A stretch of 8,771 nucleotides of DNA from Candidatus Hydrogenedentota bacterium (GTDB taxonomy: Bacteria > Hydrogenedentota > Hydrogenedentia > Hydrogenedentiales > CAITNO01): the NCBI GenBank assembly GCA_903922535.1, contig CAIXUF010000581.1:1-8771 (forward strand). The letters run 5' to 3'. Below, piece by piece: positions 1-6,431 of the stretch. The notes beneath the pieces are model-generated. The model was not told where the DNA came from and ran no database searches. It worked only from the letters and a program-made list of their open reading frames with translations. Within the stretch, counting starts at the first letter, position 1; every line of letters begins with the position of its first letter. The translations under genes and the position numbers were made by a program.

Positions 1-18
1 CAGCAGGGAGTTGGAGAA

Positions 19-990
19 ATGAAACGCATTGGCGTATTGACAAGCGGCGGCGACTCGCCGGGCATGAACGCGGCCATCCGGGCCGTGGTCCGCACCGGTG
101 TTGCGAAGGGCCTGGAAGTGTTCGGCATCCGCCACGGCTACCAGGGCATGATCGACGGCGATATCCTGCCGATGGACGCGCGCTCCGTCAGCGGCATCAT
201 CAACCGCGGCGGCACCATCCTGCACACGGCGCGCTGCATGGCCTTCATGGAGTCCGAAGGACGCGTGCGCGCCGCGGAACAGCTTGCGCGCCACGGCATT
301 GAGGGCTTGGTCGCCATAGGCGGAGACGGAACCTACCACGGTGCCGACATACTCCATGCGGAGCACGGCATACGCTGCATCGGCCTGCCGGGCACGATTG
401 ACAACGACATCGGCGGCACGCAGTACACCATCGGCTTTGACACCGCGCTGAACATCGCCATGGAGGCGGTAGACCGCATCCGCGACACGGCCGACTCGCA
501 CGACCGGCTGTTCTTCATCGAGGTAATGGGTCGCCACAGTGGATTTATCGCGATCATGGCCAGCATCGCCGGGGGGGCCGAAGAGGTGCTTGTGCCGGAG
601 GAGGAATGCGACGTTGCCACCATTGCCGCAAGGCTCCAGTTGGCGAAGTCGCGCGGAAAAACCTCGATGATCGTGATCATCGCCGAGGGCGACGAGCAGG
701 GCAACGCATTCACCGTGGCAAAAAAGGTAGCCGACATTTCCGAATTCAAGGACAGCCGCGTTTCCGTGGTGGGCCATATGCAGCGCGGCGGAAGCCCAAC
801 GGCCTTCGACCGCATTCTGGCGAGCCGCATGGGTGTGCGCGCCGTGGAGGCGCTCATCGACGGCGCGACGGGCATGATGGTCGGCATCGAGAATCAGGAG
901 ATGGTGCTCAACCCGCTCAGCAGCACCTGGGAAAAGAAGTCGGCATTCTCTCCAGACCTGCTCCGGGTCAGCCGTTTGCTGGCAACCTGA
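19..990 (+). CDS. pfkA: ATP-dependent 6-phosphofructokinase (PfkA type)
   Basis: Catalyses fructose 6-phosphate + ATP to fructose 1,6-bisphosphate + ADP, the committed step of glycolysis, in the cytoplasm; the bacterial enzyme is normally a homotetramer. At 323 aa it has the usual short bacterial length. Visible motifs are the N-terminal GGDSPGMNAAIR (residues 10-21), INRGGT (61-66), GGDGT (101-105), PGTIDND (124-130, with D128 the expected catalytic Asp), MGRHSG (170-175) and GHMQRGGSP (252-260). Gly104 and Gly125 mark the ATP-using rather than the PPi-using class, which has Asp and Lys there. Compared with the E. coli enzyme from memory, effector-site residues R21 and R25 are kept, but the position of R54 is Ala with Arg moved to 55. 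GGGAG at 6-10 lies 8 nt before the ATG and supports this start. It converges on the GH5 gene with 7 nt between stop codons. Certain as PfkA; the state of allosteric control is inference. Confidence 0.97.
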   Translation: MKRIGVLTSGGDSPGMNAAIRAVVRTGVAKGLEVFGIRHGYQGMIDGDILPMDARSVSGIINRGGTILHTARCMAFMESEGRVRAAEQLARHGIEGLVAIGGDGTYHGADILHAEHGIRCIGLPGTIDNDIGGTQYTIGFDTALNIAMEAVDRIRDTADSHDRLFFIEVMGRHSGFIAIMASIAGGAEEVLVPEEECDVATIAARLQLAKSRGKTSMIVIIAEGDEQGNAFTVAKKVADISEFKDSRVSVVGHMQRGGSPTAFDRILASRMGVRAVEALIDGATGMMVGIENQEMVLNPLSSTWEKKSAFSPDLLRVSRLLAT

Positions 991-997
991 AGGCGGC

Positions 998-2575
998 CTA
1001 GCGTCTATTCAAAGACACCGTAAGAGTGCGAGTTTCCCCCTGTCCTTCGGGGGGAACCGTTATGACCGCGCCGTCAGTCGCTTCCCCTATGGATTCGCCG
1101 TTGCCCGTCGCTGTCCGCCATGAATAGCCTTTGCCCGTCCAGTCGTGCGGCACGAAGAAACGGGTCTCCTCGTTCCTTGCGTCTTCCTTCCACGAGCAGG
1201 CGAACAACTGGCGGTCCAGGTCCAGTTCCACCTTCTCGATGGTTCCGTTCACCAGGCAGGGCAGGGGATGGGAAAGCACGTCGAAATAGACGGTCTTGTC
1301 GATGCCGCGCGCGTAGTCCCAGTAGAAGTCGCCGACCGTGTTTGGCAAGAGTTCCTTCAGCGAGGCCCGCGCCGCGTTCTTTGCCCGGCTTGAGCCGTAA
1401 TAGCCGCCCCATTCGCCGATGAGCAGTGGCATGTCCAAACGTTTCGCCTCGGCCACCCGGTTCTCCATCATCACCCGCAGCCGGTTGGCGCTCGGTTCCC
1501 ATGCCAGGTCCGTGTCCACAACGATGTCGTAAAAATGGGGCATATACGCCTGTTGCGGATCGTGCCTGCCCTGCATGTCGGTGAGCGGCACGAGGAAGGA
1601 AGGCGTGCCCACGTTTGCCAGCACGCACGGCTCCAGGAAGATGATTCCTTCCGTGTTGCCCTCGCGGATCGCCCGGGTGATACGGTTGTACATGGGCATG
1701 AGACGACCGGTTTCGAAATCGCGCATGAACGGAGAGATGGCGTCGAGTGCCCTGCGGTGACAGGCGGGGTCATCCAGCCCTTTCAATACCCACGTGGGCA
1801 AGGGACCACCCGATCCGGAAAGACTGTCCAGCAAAGCCCCCGGTTCCGTCGGGAAGGCGGCTTCTTGGAACACCTCTGGCAACGCTGCCAGCAGTGCAAA
1901 TCCCATTTTCGTAATATCGGAGCCGATAAACGGCTCATTGATCAGGTCAAAACCGGCCACGGCGGGTTCATCGGCATATCGCCGGGCAACGTGCCGCCAC
2001 GCCTGGGCAAATCGCTCCTGGATGCCCACGCCGTCGGGACCGATCGCGTTGGCATAGAGGTTGTCAAAGGCGCGGTGCACCATCGGACTGACGTAGTAGG
2101 CGGTACTCCAAATGCCCCCTATCGTCCGGTGCGGCTGGCCGTCGTTCAGCGTGGCCCAGGCGGGCATGCCGTTGCCGCCGGGAACCTTTTCGCTGTACAG
2201 GTCCTGATGCATGTCGATGATGACATACAAACCCGCATCCTTTGCCCATGCGACGTTCTGGTCGACGATTTTCAGATAGTCTTCGTCGTATTTGCCCGGT
2301 TCCGGCTCGATGGCGGACCAGAATACAAGCAAACGCACCGCGTTCATGCCCCAACGGTGCAGGTTCTGGAAGTCTTCCGAACCCTGCCAAAGCCGGTGGC
2401 CCGCGCCGGAGGATTTCTCGCCCACATTGATCCCGTGCAGAACAGCGGTGCGCCCCGCCGCATCAACGATGCGGCTGCCGTCCACATGAAGCCGGTCCAT
2501 CGCAGGCGCGGTCCTACATGCCAGCAACAGGACAAGAAGAGCACAAACGCAAAGCACAAGAGGACGACGGGACAT
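998..2575 (-). CDS. Secreted GH5 glycoside hydrolase, endoglycoceramidase-like
   Basis: Retaining clan GH-A (beta/alpha)8 hydrolase. The layout matches what I recall of bacterial endoglycoceramidases (GH5), which cut the bond between glycan and ceramide in glycosphingolipids. The chosen ATG at 2575 gives 525 aa; numbering here follows it. GGAG (2587-2584) is 8 nt upstream of this ATG but only 2 nt from the in-frame TTG at 2581, so ATG is preferred. A hydrophobic signal peptide covers residues 6-19, with either an LLAC lipobox-like site (Cys20) or an APA cleavage site near residue 25. Landmarks are DMHQDLYS (about 121-128), the acid/base Glu in LINEPF (Glu214), HFYD (347-350), the nucleophile in IGEWGG (Glu388), FYWDY (417-421), and a C-terminal beta-sandwich-like tail from about 440. 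The MHQD-YS, GxPAWA and RAFDN blocks are what point to endoglycoceramidase over generic cellulase. The substrate is inferred. It shares a 347-bp intergenic region with the divergent hydrolase at 2923-4686. Confidence 0.85.
   Translation of the reverse strand: MSRRPLVLCVCALLVLLLACRTAPAMDRLHVDGSRIVDAAGRTAVLHGINVGEKSSGAGHRLWQGSEDFQNLHRWGMNAVRLLVFWSAIEPEPGKYDEDYLKIVDQNVAWAKDAGLYVIIDMHQDLYSEKVPGGNGMPAWATLNDGQPHRTIGGIWSTAYYVSPMVHRAFDNLYANAIGPDGVGIQERFAQAWRHVARRYADEPAVAGFDLINEPFIGSDITKMGFALLAALPEVFQEAAFPTEPGALLDSLSGSGGPLPTWVLKGLDDPACHRRALDAISPFMRDFETGRLMPMYNRITRAIREGNTEGIIFLEPCVLANVGTPSFLVPLTDMQGRHDPQQAYMPHFYDIVVDTDLAWEPSANRLRVMMENRVAEAKRLDMPLLIGEWGGYYGSSRAKNAARASLKELLPNTVGDFYWDYARGIDKTVYFDVLSHPLPCLVNGTIEKVELDLDRQLFACSWKEDARNEETRFFVPHDWTGKGYSWRTATGNGESIGEATDGAVITVPPEGQGETRTLTVSLNRR
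1034..1056 (+). terminator. Possible hairpin terminator for pfkA inside the 3' end of the convergent gene
   Basis: TTCCCCC (1034-1040) pairs perfectly with GGGGGAA (1050-1056) across a 9-nt loop, 44 nt after the pfkA stop. No U-tract follows on the plus strand, so it is not a textbook intrinsic terminator. It also lies inside the coding sequence of the minus-strand glycosidase, so the pairing may be coincidental. Low confidence. Confidence 0.25.
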
Positions 2576-2583
2576 GGGCAAGA

Positions 2584-2587
2584 CTCC
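2584..2587 (-). promoter_or_regulatory. Ribosome binding site deciding the GH5 start
   Basis: GGAG on the minus strand lies 8 nt upstream of ATG 2575-2573 and only 2 nt from the alternative in-frame TTG at 2581-2579. The spacing favours the ATG and a protein two residues shorter than the longest reading frame. Confidence 0.6.
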
Positions 2588-2642
2588 ATGCAGGTGTTTA
2601 ACAAAATGTCAGAAACATTGACCCGACATGCGGGGAGTTGGT

Positions 2643-2652
2643 TGCATATGCA
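2643..2652. promoter_or_regulatory. Candidate operator palindrome TGCATATGCA
   Basis: A perfect 10-bp palindrome about 56 bp upstream of the GH5 ribosome binding site and 270 bp before the divergent hydrolase. It is flanked on one side by the second GTTTAAC copy. A 10-bp palindrome is expected several times by chance in a window this size, so the position in a divergent promoter region is the only support. Confidence 0.25.
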
Positions 2653-2731
2653 CGTTTAACCCGGCGGTTGGGACCTGATCAGAGTGGGTGAAGTCTCACG
2701 AAGAAGAACGGAACCACCGGCTCACGAGGAG

Positions 2732-2790
2732 CGCCCGTCACTCCCGCACAGGCGGGAGCATCACCTGGCCAACTTCTCCGGCGACGGGCG
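2732..2790. repeat. Nested inverted repeat, possible leader structure or attenuator
   Basis: An outer pair of 8-bp perfect arms, CGCCCGTC (2732-2739) and GACGGGCG (2783-2790), encloses an inner 7-bp perfect hairpin, CTCCCGC (2741-2747) and GCGGGAG (2752-2758), with a 4-nt ACAG loop. The inner part resembles the dispersed extragenic hairpins with TCCCGC and GCGGGA arms seen in many bacteria. On the plus strand the outer stem is followed by a T-rich run (2791-2805), so a terminator or attenuator in the 5' leader of the hydrolase at 2923 is possible. Pairing is directly visible; function is inference. Confidence 0.5.
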
Positions 2791-2922
2791 GTTGATTTCA
2801 TTTTGCTTCGCAGAACATCGCCACCCGGTCGATTTGCGTCCCCGGTCAATACGGCAACGGCATTGGACTTGGACGTGTCACGGCGGGTACGCTTCACCGT
2901 GGTCGGACGAACACACAGGAGC

Positions 2923-4686
2923 ATGAAGTTCATGATCATGACGCTGTCCATGCTGATATTGGGGGTCCTGCCGAATATGCTGCAAAACCCCGACTTTGAA
3001 AGCGGGTTGGACGGATGGAAACACGCCGGCGCCGCCGGGGTGACGATTGAAACGGTGCGCGAACAGGACCGTCCGGCGGCGCATATCGTGGTGCCCGATA
3101 CGGTGAAACCGGCTTGGCCGATCATTTATCAGGATTTCCCGGCAGGGCCGGGACAACTGGTGCGGGCCGAGATGGAGGCGTTGAGCCGGAACATCCGCGA
3201 CGGCGCGGGCGCGTACCTGGTGATTGAGTTCCGCAAGGCGGACGACACGCGGGCCAGTTTTGAGCAATCTGGCATGGCCAAGCACGACGGGCCATGGACC
3301 ACGCTGCGCGCGATGGCCATCGCGCCGGAATTGACAACGGGATGCCGCATCGGCCTGCTGGTTAACGGCCACGGCGAGGGCGTCTTTAGCAATGTTCGGG
3401 CCGTCATAACCGACGGGCCATCGACCAAGCCACTGGACGGGCCGGTGACGCTGAACGTCACCGACACGGTGGCCTGCGACAAACTCATCGGTTTTGGCAC
3501 GGAGGACGACGGCTGGTTCTACAACAAGGAGAACGCAGGGCACGGCGTCGAGGAGGCAGACTACGCCATACGCGAGGGCCGCATCGATTTCATGCAGCCC
3601 GACTGGATACGCATGTTTTTCTGGTACAAGGACTTTAACCCGTCGGACGACTGGGAAACCTTCGACTTCGATTCGGACAACATGCGCAGCCACTACCGCA
3701 CGCTCGACCAGTACCAGCGGTTGGGAGCGCGGGTGAACGTGGTCGGCGTCGAATGGGGCGTGAAAGCACCCTATGCCGACCCGGACAAGGCCGCACGCGG
3801 CATCGGTGCGCTGATGGAGCACCTCATCCGCGACAAGGGCTACACCTGCGTGAAGGAATGGACGCTGACCAACGAGCCAAACGGATACTTCATGGGCCAG
3901 GGCGGCACCTTTGAATCCTTCCGCACACTGCACGAGAAGGTAAAGGCCGAATTCGTCCGGCGCGGGCTGGACCTGCGCATCGTCGGGTCGGACGACACGG
4001 GCGATGTGGGCTTCTTTTCCTGGTGCGTCAAGGATGACGCCTACTTCGGCCTGGCCGACTATTACGCGTCGCACCGCTATCTCCAGGCCGCGAGCAGGCC
4101 GCTCATGAGCCTGTTCCTGGACGAACGGCTCGAACTGCTGGCCACCCGCACGCCGCACAAGCAGCTCATCATCGCCGAATTCGGCTTCCAAGACAACCGT
4201 TCCGGCGCGATGGAAAACCCCATCATGGAGACCTATCCCTACGCCATATGGACCTCGGCCTTCGTCATTGAGGGGCTGAACAAGGGCATCGCCGGATTCT
4301 CCATCTGGTGCCTGCACGAGATGTACTATCCCGGCGGCGGACTGATGAACTACGGCCTGTGGAACCACAAGAAGGACAACTATCGGGTGCGGCCCGTCTA
4401 TTACCCCTGGGCCGCGTTCTGCCGGTTCACGAAGGGCGGCGACACCGTGCGGCGCTGTGACTCGACCTGCCCCGGCAGTGTAAGCGGGGCTTATGCAGGC
4501 GACACCCTGTTTTGGGTGAACCAGAGCGAAAAGACGGCCGAGGTGATTGTCACCGGCGTAACGCCGAAGACCGTGTGCGTGATGAAAGAGGACACGCTCA
4601 AGGGCGACCGCGAATGCGGCGATATGGTAGAACTGAAGGACGGGCGTTTTACCGCGCCGCCGATGAGCTTTGGCTACGCGCGGTAA
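2923..4686 (+). CDS. Secreted clan GH-A glycoside hydrolase with N-terminal CBM-like domain
   Basis: Predicted exported polysaccharide or glycoside hydrolase of 587 aa; numbering is from the ATG at 2923. A hydrophobic signal segment covers residues 2-16. A CBM4/9-like beta-sandwich follows (about 20-165), opening with the typical LQNPDFESGLDGW. The catalytic barrel (about 175-490) starts with LIGFGTEDDGWFY and has the acid/base Glu318 in LTNEPNG, SHRY at 383-386, and the nucleophile Glu419 in IIAEFGFQD. Trp462 in FSIWC probably lines the active site. A C-terminal beta domain (about 510-587) is typical of GH30/GH39/GH5-like enzymes. The two Glu and their spacing support a retaining clan-A mechanism; I cannot assign the family or substrate. 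AGGAG (2917-2921) is only 1 nt from this ATG and 10 nt from ATG 2932, so the start could be 2932; the Lys in MKF favours 2923 for a signal peptide. The gene converges on the glycosyltransferase operon with a 9-nt gap. Confidence 0.8.
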   Translation: MKFMIMTLSMLILGVLPNMLQNPDFESGLDGWKHAGAAGVTIETVREQDRPAAHIVVPDTVKPAWPIIYQDFPAGPGQLVRAEMEALSRNIRDGAGAYLVIEFRKADDTRASFEQSGMAKHDGPWTTLRAMAIAPELTTGCRIGLLVNGHGEGVFSNVRAVITDGPSTKPLDGPVTLNVTDTVACDKLIGFGTEDDGWFYNKENAGHGVEEADYAIREGRIDFMQPDWIRMFFWYKDFNPSDDWETFDFDSDNMRSHYRTLDQYQRLGARVNVVGVEWGVKAPYADPDKAARGIGALMEHLIRDKGYTCVKEWTLTNEPNGYFMGQGGTFESFRTLHEKVKAEFVRRGLDLRIVGSDDTGDVGFFSWCVKDDAYFGLADYYASHRYLQAASRPLMSLFLDERLELLATRTPHKQLIIAEFGFQDNRSGAMENPIMETYPYAIWTSAFVIEGLNKGIAGFSIWCLHEMYYPGGGLMNYGLWNHKKDNYRVRPVYYPWAAFCRFTKGGDTVRRCDSTCPGSVSGAYAGDTLFWVNQSEKTAEVIVTGVTPKTVCVMKEDTLKGDRECGDMVELKDGRFTAPPMSFGYAR

Positions 4687-4695
4687 GAGACAACG

Positions 4696-5187
4696 TCAAA
4701 ATCTTTCGTCATTGCGAACCGGACCGCCCTGCTTCACCCGCGTGGTGCGCACCACTAGCCAGATGCGAAACCAGGTGGTCCATCCGCGCACCCGACGCGC
4801 CACGCCGCCGCACAGGCGGCGCAGGGGCGCGGCCTCGATGACGGCATAGCTGCCGTCGGGGCCAAAGCACCAGCGTTCGGGGGCACCGGAGGCCATCGCC
4901 ACCAGCCTCAGCCGCGCGCTGTCGAACATGACCACGAAGCGGGTGCAACCGGTGGCGCGAATCTGGCGGATGAGCGCCATGAGCGCGCCGGGATTGCGCA
5001 GACCGTGGGGCGGCGCGGGCGTGACGCGCACCGCATCGGCCAACTCCGCCAGTGTGTCCGCCGGAAAGCCGGGCGGCACCATGGCCGTAATGCGCGCGGC
5101 CGGATGCGTCTTGCGCAGATGGCGCACCAGACGCGCGTAGTGGGGCCCGCGGCTGTAGAAGGCGATAATGTGCTGTTCCGCACTCAC
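4696..5187 (-). CDS. Small Rossmann-like protein, resembling the N-terminal half of a GT9-type glycosyltransferase
   Basis: 163 aa, third gene of the minus-strand operon. I do not recognise a named family. The pattern is alternating beta/alpha: a first strand IIAFYS (7-12), helix ARLVRHLRKTHPAA (18-31), strand ITAMV (33-37), then ALIRQIRATGCTRFVVMFDSARLRLVAMASGAPERWCFG (about 71-109). Its order of helix, RFVVMFD strand and SGAPER turn resembles the N-terminal domain of heptosyltransferase-like GT9 enzymes, but no C-terminal nucleotide-sugar domain follows. An arginine- and tryptophan-rich amphipathic tail (about 131-152) could touch the membrane. The start is GTG at 5187, overlapping the upstream gene's TGA as GTGA, with AGGGGA (5201-5196) 8 nt away. 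The last residues, VRNDERF, are encoded by an extragenic-repeat-like CGTCATTGCGAA stretch, so the tail may be a recent extension. A non-catalytic or partner role for the GT4 enzymes is possible. Confidence 0.65.
   Translation of the reverse strand: MSAEQHIIAFYSRGPHYARLVRHLRKTHPAARITAMVPPGFPADTLAELADAVRVTPAPPHGLRNPGALMALIRQIRATGCTRFVVMFDSARLRLVAMASGAPERWCFGPDGSYAVIEAAPLRRLCGGVARRVRGWTTWFRIWLVVRTTRVKQGGPVRNDERF
4704..4720. repeat. CGTCATTGCGAA-type dispersed repeat fragment
   Basis: TTTCGTCATTGCGAACC at the 3' end of the small operon gene matches, from memory, the CGTCATTGCGA motif that begins many dispersed extragenic repeats in bacteria. TTCG (4705-4708) and CGAA (4715-4718) can pair around TCATTG. 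It encodes residues near the C-terminal end of the overlapping gene. Only one copy is visible in this window, so identification as a repeat rests on memory. Confidence 0.35.
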
Positions 5188-6431
5188 GTGATCAATCCCC
5201 TGATGAACGGCAAATAGCGCTCTTCAATGATCCCATCCCAGTCATACTCGCGTTCCGCCACGCGGCGGCCCGCCTCGCCCAGACGGTGCCGCAACGCGGC
5301 ATCGTCAAGCAACGTGCCGAGTTGTCCGGCCAGTTCAACTGCATCGCCCGGCGTGAACAGGAAACCCGTCTCGCCATGGCGCACGATGTCGGCGAGCCCG
5401 CCGATGCGGCTGGCGCACACGGGCACACCCGTCGCCATGGCCTCGACCGCAACGAGTCCAAAGGGCTCCTCCCACACCGACGGAACCACCACGACAGCCG
5501 CCTGTTTGTACAGCGCCAGCGTTTCCTCGTGGGACAGCCAGCCCAGCGCCTTGAAATGACCGCAACTTTGGGCGACATCAAAGTGCGTGGCCTGTATTTC
5601 GAAATCCGCGCGATTCTTGGCAAGGATCTCCCCGGCCCTGCGCAGCACATCGAGGCCTTTGAGAGGGTCCTCCACGCGGCCGGTCATCAGGACAACCTTG
5701 GGATCGTGTCCCGGACCGCCAAGGATGGGCACAATTTCATGCACCGGTGCACCACCTGGAAAAACCTCCACCCGACGCGTGAATTCCGCCACATGGGCGC
5801 GCAGCGTGGTGTTGGACACAATCACGGCGGTGTAGGCCCGCAATGACTCCATCACAACACGGTGGTATTCCGGCCGCCATGCCTCCGCCACAACCCAGTC
5901 GGCTGCCCACGTGCGCATATGGCCCGAGCGGATTTCCGGACCCAGTCGCTCCAGCGCGCAGGCACGGCAAATGTCGGGCGTCCGCAGATAGTCATTGGGA
6001 CAGGGCTTACCGTCCTTGAAGCGCAGCGCATCACGCGCGCAGGCAAGTTCGTGCGCGTAGAAGCGACCGACCACACGGTGGTGCGCCAGCGCCCGGGCCA
6101 GGTAGGGCTTTAATGCGAAGCCATGGGTGAGAAACACCATATTGGGTTGCCAAGCGTCCACCGCCGAGCGAAAGCGCGCGCATAGGGTGTCGGGCTTGAG
6201 TTCATTGGAGTCGAAGTCCAGTACCGTCACCGGAAAGGGCAGCAGGTCCGCCTGAACGTTGCCCCGCTCCATCGAACCGCGCTCGTGGGCCACGAACAGA
6301 TGTACCTCAATACCGCGCCGCGAAAGCCCGTTGATGACGTGAAAGACATCCGCGTCGGCGCCGCCGTTGGGCGGCCAACTGAACACCAGATCGGCGAAGG
6401 CGACGCGCGTGGGTATGGCTTCGGTGCTCAT
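5184..6431 (-). CDS. GT4-family glycosyltransferase with four-cysteine insert (second of tandem pair)
   Basis: Retaining GT-B glycosyltransferase, 415 aa, expected to transfer a sugar from a nucleotide donor to a growing surface glycan at the cytoplasmic membrane face. The N-terminal acceptor domain begins VAFADLVFSWPPNGGADADVFH (10-31). The C-terminal donor domain has GRVEDPLKG (Arg252 and Lys258, the phosphate-binding pair), VVVPSVWEEPFGLVAVEAMATGVPV (the E-x7-E motif Glu322 and Glu330) and GGLADIVRHGETGFLF (344-359), all GT4 hallmarks. Between the domains lies a segment with Cys131, Cys144, Cys155 and Cys158, in the context GKPCPNDYL-TPDICRACAL. ATG 6431 overlaps the upstream TGA (ATGA), with purine-rich upstream sequence inside the preceding gene. 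It is a diverged paralogue of the upstream gene: 29 of 50 identities by hand over residues 10-59. Sugar and acceptor unknown. Confidence 0.92.
   Translation of the reverse strand: MSTEAIPTRVAFADLVFSWPPNGGADADVFHVINGLSRRGIEVHLFVAHERGSMERGNVQADLLPFPVTVLDFDSNELKPDTLCARFRSAVDAWQPNMVFLTHGFALKPYLARALAHHRVVGRFYAHELACARDALRFKDGKPCPNDYLRTPDICRACALERLGPEIRSGHMRTWAADWVVAEAWRPEYHRVVMESLRAYTAVIVSNTTLRAHVAEFTRRVEVFPGGAPVHEIVPILGGPGHDPKVVLMTGRVEDPLKGLDVLRRAGEILAKNRADFEIQATHFDVAQSCGHFKALGWLSHEETLALYKQAAVVVVPSVWEEPFGLVAVEAMATGVPVCASRIGGLADIVRHGETGFLFTPGDAVELAGQLGTLLDDAALRHRLGEAGRRVAEREYDWDGIIEERYLPFIRGLIT

Larger units (their letters stand above)
2576..2922. other. Intergenic region between two divergent secreted hydrolases
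   Basis: This 347-bp stretch has no convincing gene. It must hold the promoters of both flanking genes, but I see no strong -35/-10 pair. It contains a perfect 10-bp palindrome TGCATATGCA (2643-2652), two direct copies of GTTTAAC (2596-2602 and 2654-2660, 58 bp apart), and a nested inverted repeat (2732-2790). Open frames across it on either strand are arginine-rich, begin at weak codons and lack ribosome binding sites. Confidence 0.7.

Noticed and set aside
2576..2581. TTG start two codons upstream of the GH5 ATG
   Set aside because: The GGAG site is only 2 nt from TTG but 8 nt from the ATG at 2575.
1535..2659. 374-codon plus-strand open frame opposite the GH5 gene
   Set aside because: It lies fully over a well-supported minus-strand gene, and its translation shows no domain or signal; a shadow frame.
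2803..2922. 40-codon N-terminal extension of the CBM-bearing hydrolase from a TTG codon
   Set aside because: It would place an arginine-rich stretch before an evident signal peptide and lacks a good ribosome binding site; the ATG at 2923 or 2932 fits better.
2679..3125. 148-codon minus-strand open frame between the divergent hydrolases
   Set aside because: Ser/Arg-rich, overlaps the start of the plus-strand hydrolase and has no ribosome binding site or recognisable domain.
2878..4368. 496-codon open frame antisense to the CBM-bearing hydrolase
   Set aside because: It mirrors a GC-rich gene with clear catalytic motifs, has no recognisable domain of its own, and its valine- and histidine-rich composition is what a complementary frame of such a gene gives.
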